Assembly (NCBI GenBank): GCA_016893485.2
Contig: JAFEKX020000001.1
Span: 2,108,001 to 2,172,000, forward strand
Source of the DNA: Streptomyces sp. P3
GTDB taxonomy: Bacteria; Actinomycetota; Actinomycetes; Streptomycetales; Streptomycetaceae
Reading direction: 5' to 3'
DNA: 64,000 bases
Each line of letters begins with the position of its first letter. The stretch's first letter is position 1. The notes under the pieces are model-generated. The model searched no databases. It saw only the letters and a list, made by a program, of their open reading frames with translations, and had not been told where the DNA came from. Shown here one piece after another: positions 46,007 through 55,529 of this stretch. The translations under genes were made by a program, and so were the position numbers.

Positions 46007-46569
46007 GATTCCTCTCTCCGTGTTTCGTCTCTGCGTAGTGCGCCGCCGAGCAGCAGCTCGACGATCATGTGCGTGAAGTCGTTGGCCGCGACCCTGCCCT
46101 CCTGGACCGCCCAGGCGCCGGAGGCCAGCAGGCCGTACAGCGCCTCGGTGAGCCAGGCCGGGGTGAGGTCGATGCGGAACTCGCCGCTGGACTGGCCGCG
46201 CCGGAAGAGGGCCGCGATCCGCTGGTCGATCCGGTTCCAGCCCGTGTTCTGCTGCTCGCCCTCGAAGAGCTGGTTCTCGCTGTAGAGGAAGGCGAGCAGT
46301 CCGGCCGCGGGCTCGATCGCCCGCACCAGCCGTCGTACGGCGTCGGCGGCCGGACCCTCGTCCAGCCGGGCCGCGTCCAGCGCGGACTCGCACTCGGCGA
46401 TGCCCAGCGCCTCCAGCGCGCGCACCAGCGCGTCGCGCCCGGCGAACTGGCGGTGCAGCGTGGCCCGGCTGATCCCGGCCGCCTTGGCGACCTCGTCCAT
46501 GGTGGACGTGGATTTCCGGGTGAGCAGCGCTGCCGCGCTGCGGAGTACGTGGTCACGATCGACGGCCAT
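46003..46569 (-). CDS. TetR-family repressor of the MFS efflux operon
   Basis: 188 aa, intact. The HTH reads TMDEVAKAAGISRATLHRQF near residues 24-43; a helical ligand-binding domain follows (LLAFLYSENQLFEGEQQNTG). It precedes and overlaps the MFS gene, and a 20-bp perfect operator lies 19 bp upstream of its start. That is the standard arrangement for autoregulated TetR/efflux pairs. Ligand unknown. Start ATG 46569. Confidence 0.92.
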   Translation of the reverse strand: MAVDRDHVLRSAAALLTRKSTSTMDEVAKAAGISRATLHRQFAGRDALVRALEALGIAECESALDAARLDEGPAADAVRRLVRAIEPAAGLLAFLYSENQLFEGEQQNTGWNRIDQRIAALFRRGQSSGEFRIDLTPAWLTEALYGLLASGAWAVQEGRVAANDFTHMIVELLLGGALRRDETRREES

Positions 46570-46587
46570 GAGACAACAATAACCCAT

Positions 46588-46607
46588 GTGAGACAGATTT
46601 GTCTCAC
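46588..46607. promoter_or_regulatory. Palindromic TetR operator
   Basis: GTGAGACA-N4-TGTCTCAC, a perfect 8-bp inverted repeat with a GATT centre, immediately upstream of the tetR start. It probably overlaps the promoter of the tetR-MFS operon. Confidence 0.8.
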
Positions 46608-46651
46608 GGTGGGCATGTGTGACTCATGGCCAGGGTCGGTTCAGCTGCTCG

Positions 46652-47623
46652 TCAGTGCCAGGGCAGCGAGCCCCGTCGCGCCCAGTACGTCCGCGGGTCC
46701 TCGGCCAGCGCGTCGAGACGGGCGAGCTGGTCGTCGGTGAGGTCCACGACCGCCGCGTGCAGGTTGGAGGCCAGCTGCCCGACGGTCGCCGCGCCGGAGA
46801 GGGCCACACCCGCCCACGGCCTGCGCAGGATCAGCGCCAGGGCGATCGCGTCCGTGTTCAGGGACGTCTCCTCGGCCACGGCCTTCAGGGCGTCCGGCGC
46901 GTACGGCTCCGCGAGCCTGCCGTTGGCCATGCCCTCCTTGACGATCACCGTGAGTCCGGCGTCGTGGGCCTCGGCGAGGGCGGGGCCCGCGGAGGTCTCC
47001 AGGGCGTTGTACGTCGACTGGACGGTACGGAAGAGGGGCTCGCCGTCGACCGTCACGGTGAGCGCGGCGCGGATCGCGTCGGCTTGCGCGGGGCCGCTGG
47101 TGGAGAAGCCGATGGTCACTCCGGTCGCCGCCAACTCGGCCAGTTTCGCGTGGAGTTCCTTGTCGGTGAGGGCCGGGCTGTCCGGGGTCACCGAGTGGAT
47201 CTGGTAGAGGTCGAGGCGGTCGCCGAGCAGTGCGGCGGTCTCGGCGCGCTGGCGCTCGTAGGTCCGGACGCCGTGGTCCTTGACCTCGTGCGTCTCGGCG
47301 TCCGCCGACCAGTCCGCGGTGTAGGTGTAGCCCCACTTGCTGCCGACCACGATGTCGTCTCGGCCGGGGTGGGCGTGCAGCCACTCGGCGAGGAACTCCT
47401 CGGAGCGGCCGTAGGAGCGGGCCGCGTCGAAGTAGCGGACGCCCTGCGCGTAGGCGGCGTCCATGAGTTCGTGGGTCCGGGTGCGGAGGGCTTCTACGGT
47501 GCGGTGCTCTCCGAGGTCTTTCTCCCGGCCCAGGTTGATGTAGCCGGGGCGGCCCACCGCTGCGAGGCCGAGTCCGATGTGGCTGGTGGGGGTTGTCGCT
47601 GTGGCCAGTCGGGCGAAGGGCAT
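46652..47623 (-). CDS. Aldo/keto reductase
   Basis: 323 aa, intact. The catalytic tetrad is visible: Asp and Tyr in RYFDAARSYGRSEEFLAEWL, Lys in VVGSKWGYTY, His in LYQIHSVTPDSP. The C-terminal NADP region includes ALILRRPWAGVALSGAATVG. It reduces a carbonyl with NADPH; the substrate is unknown. ATG 47623; an adjoining GTG 47626 is also in frame. It is upstream (5') of the tetR operator on the opposite side of the palindrome, so read-through into tetR is unlikely. Confidence 0.9.
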   Translation of the reverse strand: MPFARLATATTPTSHIGLGLAAVGRPGYINLGREKDLGEHRTVEALRTRTHELMDAAYAQGVRYFDAARSYGRSEEFLAEWLHAHPGRDDIVVGSKWGYTYTADWSADAETHEVKDHGVRTYERQRAETAALLGDRLDLYQIHSVTPDSPALTDKELHAKLAELAATGVTIGFSTSGPAQADAIRAALTVTVDGEPLFRTVQSTYNALETSAGPALAEAHDAGLTVIVKEGMANGRLAEPYAPDALKAVAEETSLNTDAIALALILRRPWAGVALSGAATVGQLASNLHAAVVDLTDDQLARLDALAEDPRTYWARRGSLPWH

Positions 47624-47692
47624 CACGGGCTCCGTTCGGGTCGGCTCCGGTACGGCTCCTGACCAACGTAACCTGCGATGACCTTCGCTTCA

Positions 47693-49405
<1,713 letters not shown>

Positions 49406-49444
49406 TCACCCCCCGTTCACCCCTGACCCGAGTGAGGCATTCGC

Positions 49445-50311
49445 ATGTCCAGGGCTCTCCCCAAGTACAACAAGCGTCGCGTCGTGTTCATCGGCGGTGC
49501 CGCCGCCGTGGTGCTGTCCGGTGCGGTCATCGCCGGTTCCGCTCTCGCCGGTACACCGGGCAAGAGCAGCACCGCGCAGAGCGCCCGGACGCTGGCCGAC
49601 CCGGGGACCATCACCTGCCCCGACGTGAAGTCGCAGCTCCCGGCGGTGCCGGCGTCGGCGCAGGCCGAGGTCGACCGGAACCTCACCCTGCTGAACACCC
49701 AGATCGCCGAGGCCGACAAGCGGCTCGTCGACACGGTCGGACAGGGCGGGGCCAACTTCGTCCAGAACGCGATCCTCGGCCCCCTGAAGGACAAGCGCGT
49801 CTCCACCATCGACCGCATCGCCATCGCCATCGGACGTCAGGGCACCAAGCCCACCGGCCTCGACTCCCTGGCCGCCTGCACGCTCAACTCGGCCGGTTCG
49901 ACCGGGACTACCGGGGAAACCGGGTCTACGGGGGCCACGGACACGGCGATCCCGAGTGCCACCGCCTCCGCCACCCAGGCGGCCGGGGGTACGGAGGACA
50001 CCGGTGCGTCGAGCGCGGTCGGCACGGTCTCGTGCCCCGACGTGAAGTCGCAGCTCCCGGCGATCCCGGCCTCCGCGCAGGCCGAGGTCGACCGGAACCT
50101 CACCCTGCTGAACACCCAGATCGCCGAGGCCGACAAGCGGCTCGTCGACACCGTCGGACAGGGCGGGGCCAACTTCGTCCAGAACGCGATCCTCGGCCCG
50201 CTGAAGGACAAGCGGGTCTCCACCATCGACCGCATCGCCATCGCCATCGGACGTCAGGGCACCAAGCCTTCCGGCCTCGACTCCCTGGCCGCCTGCACGC
50301 TCACCAAGTGA
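49445..50311 (+). CDS. Secreted/anchored protein with two near-identical ~85-aa repeats
   Basis: 288 aa, intact. An N-terminal hydrophobic segment (RRVVFIGGAAAVVLSGAVIA) acts as signal or anchor. Two repeats follow, each beginning CPDVKSQLP and ending GLDSLAACTL. They contain EVDRNLTLLNTQIAEADKRL and KDKRVSTIDRIAIAIGRQGT. A Thr/Gly/Ala-rich linker (~residues 145-195) separates them. Each repeat has two Cys that could form one disulfide. Near-identity at the DNA level shows a recent duplication or gene conversion. The family is not recognised. Confidence 0.8.
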   Translation: MSRALPKYNKRRVVFIGGAAAVVLSGAVIAGSALAGTPGKSSTAQSARTLADPGTITCPDVKSQLPAVPASAQAEVDRNLTLLNTQIAEADKRLVDTVGQGGANFVQNAILGPLKDKRVSTIDRIAIAIGRQGTKPTGLDSLAACTLNSAGSTGTTGETGSTGATDTAIPSATASATQAAGGTEDTGASSAVGTVSCPDVKSQLPAIPASAQAEVDRNLTLLNTQIAEADKRLVDTVGQGGANFVQNAILGPLKDKRVSTIDRIAIAIGRQGTKPSGLDSLAACTLTK

Positions 50312-50325
50312 CGTGACAGGCAGCC

Positions 50326-50361
50326 GTGGCCGCCCCGATGATCGCCGGCCGGGGCGGCCAC
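50326..50361 (+). terminator. Terminator of the duplicated secreted protein gene
   Basis: A 12-bp stem GTGGCCGCCCCG / CGGGGCGGCCAC with a 12-nt loop, 14 nt after the stop. Confidence 0.82.
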
Positions 50362-50442
50362 GGTGATGTCCGGACCGGGGCGCGTTGCCTGTTCGGCCCA
50401 CCTGAGCTGCCGTCAGCGCGGTCACGCTCTAGCGTCTGGGCC

Positions 50443-51145
50443 ATGCGTCCTGGTGTTGTCGCCCTTGCGTCCGCGTCCCCGCTTCTGATGCTCGGGGCGG
50501 TGCCCGCGCATGCGGTGGAGCCTCCGGCGCCGGCGTCGCTCGCGGACACCGGGGGTGGGAGTCAGCTGATCCTTGCGCAGGCGCCCGGCGTCAACTCCAC
50601 GTCCGGGATGCTCAGTTGGTGGGATCTGCGGGGCGGGGTGTGGGTGAAGGCCGGTTCTGCCTCCGCTCGGTTCGGGGCGAAGGGGCTGGTCGAGGGTGAG
50701 GCTCGTCGGCAGGGGTCGTACACCACTCCCACCGGGTTGTACGACCTTCCGTTCGCCTTCGGGATTCAGGCCGCTCCGGGTGGGACTCGGGTCAAGTACC
50801 GGCGGGTGGGCGGGAGTTCGTGGTGGTGCGAGGACGCGGGGTCTCGGGTCTACAACCGGTGGAGTGAGCCGCTTGCCGGGGACTGTCGGGCCGGTGAGTC
50901 CGAGCGGTTGGGTTCCTATCCGACGCAGTACGCGTATGGGCTCGTCATCGGGTTCAACTACGCCAAGCCCGTGAAGGGGCGGGGGCCGGGATCTTTCTGC
51001 ATGTCAACGGGCGTGGGGCTACTGCCGGTTGTGTGTCTGTGCCGGGGATGTGATGCGGCGGATTCTGCGGTGGGCCAGGCCTGGTGGGGCGCCGCATATT
51101 GCCATCGGGACGGCGAGTGGGGTTACCGCCATCGCTCGGTACTGA
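50443..51145 (+). CDS. Secreted L,D-transpeptidase-like (YkuD-type) protein
   Basis: About 234 aa. Signal peptide up to about AHAVEPPAP. The catalytic region, recovered after two indels, reads FLHVNGRGATAGCVSVPGDV with the His...Gly-Cys pattern of YkuD-like L,D-transpeptidases. Upstream comes GSYTTPTGLYDLPFAFGIQA, typical of these secreted actinobacterial members. Indels lie near 50985 (KGRG | AGIF) and 51050 (VPG | DVMRRIL). It may cross-link or trim peptidoglycan. ATG 50443; the end is AIARY at TGA 51143-51145. Confidence 0.8.
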
Positions 51146-51182
51146 GGTCGCTTGAGCGCCGTCGGGGTTCTGGTCGTGTGGC

Positions 51183-51232
51183 GGGTGCGTGTCCGTTGTG
51201 GCTGGTCGCGCAGTTCCCCGCGCCCCTGAGGG
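51183..51232 (+). repeat. Dispersed repeat R1, copy 4
   Basis: GTGCGTG, then TTGTGGCTGGTCGCGCAGTT and CCCCGCGCCCCTGAGGG. It sits between convergent stops of the L,D-transpeptidase-like gene and the histidine kinase. Confidence 0.85.
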
Positions 51233-51235
51233 ACA

Positions 51236-52735
51236 TCAGGGTGCCGGGAGTTTCACTGTGAACGTTGTCGACCCCGGGCTGCTTTCCAGGGTGACGGCTC
51301 CCCCGTGTGCCTCTGTCACCGCTGCCACGATCGACAGGCCCAGGCCCGCTCCTCCGCCGCCACCCTCTGTTCGTCGGCGGTCCGCTCGGGTGAAGCGTTC
51401 GAAGACTCCGGGCTGGGTCTCGGGTGGGACGCCCGGGCCGTCGTCGTGGACCAGTAGATATGTCGCCCGGTCCGTCTTCTCCACCGTCACCGTCACCTTG
51501 GTGCCGGCCGGGGTGTGCAGGCGCGCGTTGGCCAACAGGTTGGCCAGCACCTGTTGGAGGCGGTGGGCGTCGCCGTCGACGGTGACCGGGTCCTCCGGGA
51601 GTCGGAGGTTCCAGCGGTGGTCGGGGCCCGAGGCCCTCGCGTCGGTGATCGCGTCGAGGACCAGGCGGGTGAGGTCGACGGGGTGGCGTTCGAGGGGGCG
51701 GCCCGCGTCGAGGCGGGCGAGGAGGAGCATCTCGTCGACCATGACGCCCATGCGGGCCGACTCGGCCGTGATGCGTTCCAGGGCCCGGGTGACCTTCGGC
51801 GGGACCGGGTCCGGGTGCAGGAGGGCCAATTCGGCGTGGCCCCGGATCGAGGCCACCGGGGTGCGCAGTTCGTGGCTGGCGTCGGCGGCGAAGCTCCGTA
51901 GCCGTTCCTCGCTGGCGTGCCGGTGGGTGAGCGCGTCCTCGACATGGCCGAGCATGCGGTCGAAGGCACCGGCGACCTGGCCCACCTCGCTGCGCGGATC
52001 GGACGCGGGTGCCCGGGGCGGCAGGGTCACCTCCCCGCTGGCCAGCGGGAGTTCGCTGACCCGGGTGGCGGTGGCGGCGACGCGGCTGAGGGGCCGTAGC
52101 GACCAGCGCACCCAGAGCGCGCCCGCGAAGCCTGCGGCGAGGAGGGCCGCGCCGAAGACGATCGCCTCGACCGCCTCCAGCCGGTGGACGGTGGCCTCGA
52201 CCGACTCCAGCGGGAGCCCGGTGATCATCACGTCGCCGTCGTGGCCCGCGGAGGCGAGGACGCGGTAGCCGCCCAGGGACGAGAGGTGGATGCTGCGGGC
52301 CTTGCCGCCGACCGGTACCGCGGCGAGTTCCCGCCGGTCCCGCGCGGTGAGGTCGACCTTCAGGCCGGTCGTGGCGTCGTCCTTGTCGGCGGGCACGACC
52401 GCCGCGTTGGTGACGGTGCCGTCGACCAGGCGGGCGCCGAACGTACCCGGCGCCTGTCTGCGGGTGTCGCCGCGTTCCCGGTCGTCGGCGTCGTGGTCGG
52501 TCACCGTCTGGCCCTTGTGCTCAAGGCTGGCCGGGAACTGGGTGCCGACCTCGGTCAGCTGCTGGTCGAGCCGGCCGGTGAGGAAGCCGTCCAGCTCGAT
52601 CACGGCGGCCACCCCGACGGCGGCGCAGCTGACCGCGAGCAGCACCACCAGGCCCGCCGTCAGACGCGCCCGCAGGGTGTGCGGGCGGGGCAGCGCGCGC
52701 AGCCATCGCCCGACGGCCCACCGTGCCGTGGTCAT
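51236..52735 (-). CDS. Sensor histidine kinase
   Basis: About 499 aa, intact. TM1 (LTAGLVVLLAVSCAAVGVAA), an extracytoplasmic sensor of ~140 residues, TM2 (AIVFGAALLAAGFAGALWVR), HAMP, H-box FAADASHELRTPVASIRGHA, N-box LQQVLANLLANARLHTPAG, and G-boxes HDDGPGVPPE and GAGLGLSIVAAVTEAHGG. ATG 52735 shares its last base with the regulator stop (TGATG). It is the partner of the OmpR-type regulator and likely senses an envelope signal linked to the divergent flavin/heme reductase genes (inference). Confidence 0.93.
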   Translation of the reverse strand: MTTARWAVGRWLRALPRPHTLRARLTAGLVVLLAVSCAAVGVAAVIELDGFLTGRLDQQLTEVGTQFPASLEHKGQTVTDHDADDRERGDTRRQAPGTFGARLVDGTVTNAAVVPADKDDATTGLKVDLTARDRRELAAVPVGGKARSIHLSSLGGYRVLASAGHDGDVMITGLPLESVEATVHRLEAVEAIVFGAALLAAGFAGALWVRWSLRPLSRVAATATRVSELPLASGEVTLPPRAPASDPRSEVGQVAGAFDRMLGHVEDALTHRHASEERLRSFAADASHELRTPVASIRGHAELALLHPDPVPPKVTRALERITAESARMGVMVDEMLLLARLDAGRPLERHPVDLTRLVLDAITDARASGPDHRWNLRLPEDPVTVDGDAHRLQQVLANLLANARLHTPAGTKVTVTVEKTDRATYLLVHDDGPGVPPETQPGVFERFTRADRRRTEGGGGGAGLGLSIVAAVTEAHGGAVTLESSPGSTTFTVKLPAP

Positions 52736-53473
52736 CACGCCACCGGCTTGAGCACGTACCCGGCCCCGCGCACGGTGTGGATCATGGGTTCCCGGCCCGC
52801 GTCCAGCTTCTTGCGCAGGTAGGAGATGTACAGCTCGACCACATGGGCCTGGCCGCCGAAGTCGTAGGACCAGACGCGGTCGAGGATCTGGGCCTTGCTG
52901 AGGACGCGGCGCGGGTTGCGCATGAGGAAGCGGAGCAGTTCGAACTCGGTCGGGGACAGGTCGACGAGGTGCCCCGCGCGGCTGACCTCGCGGGCCTCCT
53001 CGTCCATGACCAGGTCTCCTACGACGATCCGCGGGCCCTCCTCCTGCTGGCGGGCCATGCCCGCGCGGCGCAGCAGTCCGCGCAGCCGGGCGACGACCTC
53101 TTCCAGGCTGAAGGGTTTGGTGACGTAGTCGTCGCCGCCCGCGGTGATGCCGGCGATGCGGTCCTCGACCGTGTCCCGTGCGGTGAGGAAGAGGACGCAG
53201 ACGTCGGGCTCGATCTCGTGCAGGGAGCGCAGCACGGCGAAGCCGTCGGTGTCCAGGAGCATCACGTCGAGGACGACGGCGTCGGGCCGCAGCTCGCGGG
53301 CCCCGGCGAGCGCGGAGGCGCCGTCGCCGGCCGTACGGACCTCCCAGCCCTCGTAGCGCAGGGCGCCGGACAGCACCTCGGCGAGGTCGGGGTCGTCGTC
53401 TACGACGAGGACGCGCACGGGGGGTGCCGTCGGGGCGGGTGAGGGCCGGTCGGCCGGAGCGGGTCGTGTTCAT
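52735..53473 (-). CDS. OmpR-family response regulator
   Basis: About 246 aa. Receiver with VVDDDPDLAEVLSGALRYEG and phospho-Asp in AVVLDVMLLDTDGFAVL, Lys in DDYVTKPFSLEE. The C-terminal winged helix reads DLSPTEFELLRFLMRNPRRV and WSYDFGGQAHVVELYISYLR. The best N-terminus (MNTTRSGRPALTRPDGTP, ATG 53473) joins the receiver if one C is removed from a six-C run near 53425. As assembled, the intact frame starts at GTG 53418. CTGAG-type repeats in the divergent intergenic region are candidate binding sites. Confidence 0.92.
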
Positions 53474-53522
53474 GGCGTTTACCAGCATCTCTCCTCGCGG
53501 CGCCCCCGGCCGCCGTGGGCCG

Positions 53523-53579
53523 CTCTGAGTTTCCTCTGAGAAAGCTGAGAATGCCGTCGGCTCAGAGATCCCTCAGAGG
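53523..53579. promoter_or_regulatory. Cluster of CTCTGAG/CTCAGAG half-sites
   Basis: Five related half-sites in 57 bp: CTCTGAG 53523-53529, CCTCTGAG 53533-53540, GCTGAG 53544-53549, CTCAGAG 53561-53567 and CCTCAGAGG 53571-53579. They form direct repeats at 10-11-bp phase on each side of a centre, together an inverted array. It lies between the response regulator and the first reductase gene, as expected for an OmpR-type operator. Confidence 0.65.
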
Positions 53580-53624
53580 TTCGGCCCGCACAGTTGGGTG
53601 CAGGACGGGTGAAGGGACACACAC

Positions 53625-54977
53625 ATGACCACCGTGTACGAACGGCGGACGGCACCGCCCGTGGCGCCCGCTCCCCGGCGTTCGCCGGCGGGCGCGGTGC
53701 TCGGGCTGCTGTGGGCCGGGGCAGCCGCCGCGGTCGCCCTCTGGTGGGCGGACACCGGCTCGGTGGTCGGGGCGGCGGGCTGGCTGACCGGGATCGGCCG
53801 GCTGGCGGGGCTGCTGTGCGGGTACGCCTGTGCGGTGCTCGTCGGGCTGATGGCGCGGGTGCCGCTGCTGGAGCGGCGGGTCGGCTCGGACCGGGTGGCC
53901 CGCTGGCACGCGATGGCGGGCCGCTACACGGTCTGCCTGCTCGTCGTGCACGTCGTGTTCATCCTGCTCGGCTACGCGGCCCAGGACCGTGCCTCGGTCG
54001 TGCACGAGACGGTCACCGTGGTCCTGGACTACCCCGACATGCTGAAGGCGACGTTCGGCGCGGTCGTCCTGTTCGCGGTCGGCATCACCTCGGCCCGCGC
54101 CGCCCGCCGCAGGCTCAGCCACGAGTTCTGGTACTACGTCCATCTCCTCACGTACGCCGCCGTGTTCCTCGCCTTCTTCCACCAACTGAGCCTGGGCAAC
54201 GAGTTCAACGGCCACGCCCGAGCCACGGCCGCCTGGTACGCCCTGTACCTCGGGGTCGCGGCCCTCGTCCTCTGGTACCGGATCCTCGTCCCGGTGCGGC
54301 TCAACCTGCGGCACCGGCTGCGGGTGGAGTCCGTGCACCCGGAGGCGCCCGGCGTGTATTCGGTCGTCGTCCGCGGGCGCCATGTCGAGGAACTCGGCGC
54401 GCAGGCGGGGCAGTTCTTCCGCTGGCGGTTCTTCGGCGAGGGCATGGGCTGGACGTCGACGCCGTACTCGCTGTCGGCGCCGCCGCGCCGGGACCTGCTG
54501 CGGATCACGGTCAAGGCGCTGGGCGACCACAGCGCGGCCGTGTCGCTGCTGCGGCCGGGCGCACGGGTGTGGGCGGAGGGGCCGTACGGCTCACTGACCG
54601 CCGAACGGCGCACCCGGCAGCGGTCGTTGCTCATCGCGGCCGGGGTCGGGATCACGCCGTTGCGGGCACTGTTCGAGACGCTGCCGGGCGAGGTGACGCT
54701 GCTGTACCGGGCGCGGACCGCCCAAGACCTGGCGCTGGGAGCCGAGTTGGAGGCCATCGCGCGGTGGCGCGGGGCGAAGGTGCTGTACGCGCTGAACGGG
54801 CCGCAGGGGCAACGGCCTTCGCTCGGGCCGGAGTTCCTGCGTGAGGCCGTGCCCGGGCTGGCCGGGCACGACGTGTACATCTGCGGTCCGCACGCGTTCG
54901 CCCAGGACCTGTACAGGGCGCTGCGTGCCGCCGGTGTGCCGGACCGTCGTATCCACCACGAGTCGTTCGAGCTGTGA
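53625..54977 (+). CDS. Ferric-reductase-like transmembrane flavocytochrome, copy 1
   Basis: 450 aa, intact. About six TM helices form the ferric reductase-like heme domain, with paired His in RWHAMAGRYTVCLLVVHVVF and EFWYYVHLLTYAAVFLAFFH. The cytoplasmic FNR-like part has an FAD motif TPYSLSAPP and an NAD-binding loop IAAGVGITPLRALFETLPG, ending ICGPHAFAQDL ... HHESFEL. It should carry electrons from NAD(P)H via FAD and two hemes across the membrane. The next gene, 7 nt on, encodes an FMN-binding lumenal protein that is the likely acceptor. Confidence 0.9.
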   Translation: MTTVYERRTAPPVAPAPRRSPAGAVLGLLWAGAAAAVALWWADTGSVVGAAGWLTGIGRLAGLLCGYACAVLVGLMARVPLLERRVGSDRVARWHAMAGRYTVCLLVVHVVFILLGYAAQDRASVVHETVTVVLDYPDMLKATFGAVVLFAVGITSARAARRRLSHEFWYYVHLLTYAAVFLAFFHQLSLGNEFNGHARATAAWYALYLGVAALVLWYRILVPVRLNLRHRLRVESVHPEAPGVYSVVVRGRHVEELGAQAGQFFRWRFFGEGMGWTSTPYSLSAPPRRDLLRITVKALGDHSAAVSLLRPGARVWAEGPYGSLTAERRTRQRSLLIAAGVGITPLRALFETLPGEVTLLYRARTAQDLALGAELEAIARWRGAKVLYALNGPQGQRPSLGPEFLREAVPGLAGHDVYICGPHAFAQDLYRALRAAGVPDRRIHHESFEL

Positions 54978-54984
54978 GGCCGTC

Positions 54985-55455
54985 GTGCATCCGTTGAGGA
55001 AGAACCGTCCGCTGCGCCGGATCGTGCTGGCCAGCGCGGTCACCGCGTCCGGCCTGGTGATGCTGCTGGCGCTGAAGCCGCACACGGCACCCGCGATAGC
55101 GGTGGCGCCCGCGCCGGCCGCGTCCAGCTCGTCCGGCGCCAACTCCGGTACGGGTTCCGGCGGTTCGACCGCCACCGGCACCAGGACCGTCACCGGCGAG
55201 ACCGCGCAGACCCGCTGGGGTCCCGTGCAGGTGAGGATCACCCTGGAGAACGGCAGGATCACCGATGTCAGCGCGGTCCAGTCGCCGTCGGACAATCCGC
55301 GCGACCAGGAGATCAACTCCTATGCCCTGCCGGAGTTGCGACGCGAGGTGCTCGCCGCGCAGAGCGCGAAGGTCGACACCGTGTCGGGAGCCACCTACAC
55401 GAGCGACGGTTACCGCCAGTCACTTCAGTCCGCACTGGACTCCGCGGGACTCTGA
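54985..55455 (+). CDS. Membrane-anchored FMN-binding protein (one FMN_bind domain)
   Basis: 156 aa, intact. GTG 54985 follows GTGAGG. N-terminal anchor IVLASAVTASGLVMLLALKP; Ser/Gly-rich linker; FMN_bind domain with TRWGPVQVRITLENGRITDV and the flavinylation motif SGATYTSDGYRQSLQSALDS. The second Thr of SGAT-x-T type motifs is where ApbE attaches FMN covalently. It sits directly behind a reductase gene and is the likely electron acceptor on the outer face of the membrane. Confidence 0.9.
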   Translation: MHPLRKNRPLRRIVLASAVTASGLVMLLALKPHTAPAIAVAPAPAASSSSGANSGTGSGGSTATGTRTVTGETAQTRWGPVQVRITLENGRITDVSAVQSPSDNPRDQEINSYALPELRREVLAAQSAKVDTVSGATYTSDGYRQSLQSALDSAGL

Positions 55456-55529
55456 ACGCAACTGCGCAACGGCACGTACTTCAGGGCCAAGGGACCAGCC
55501 CACCCCCTTGCCCCGTCCACGGAGGAACC

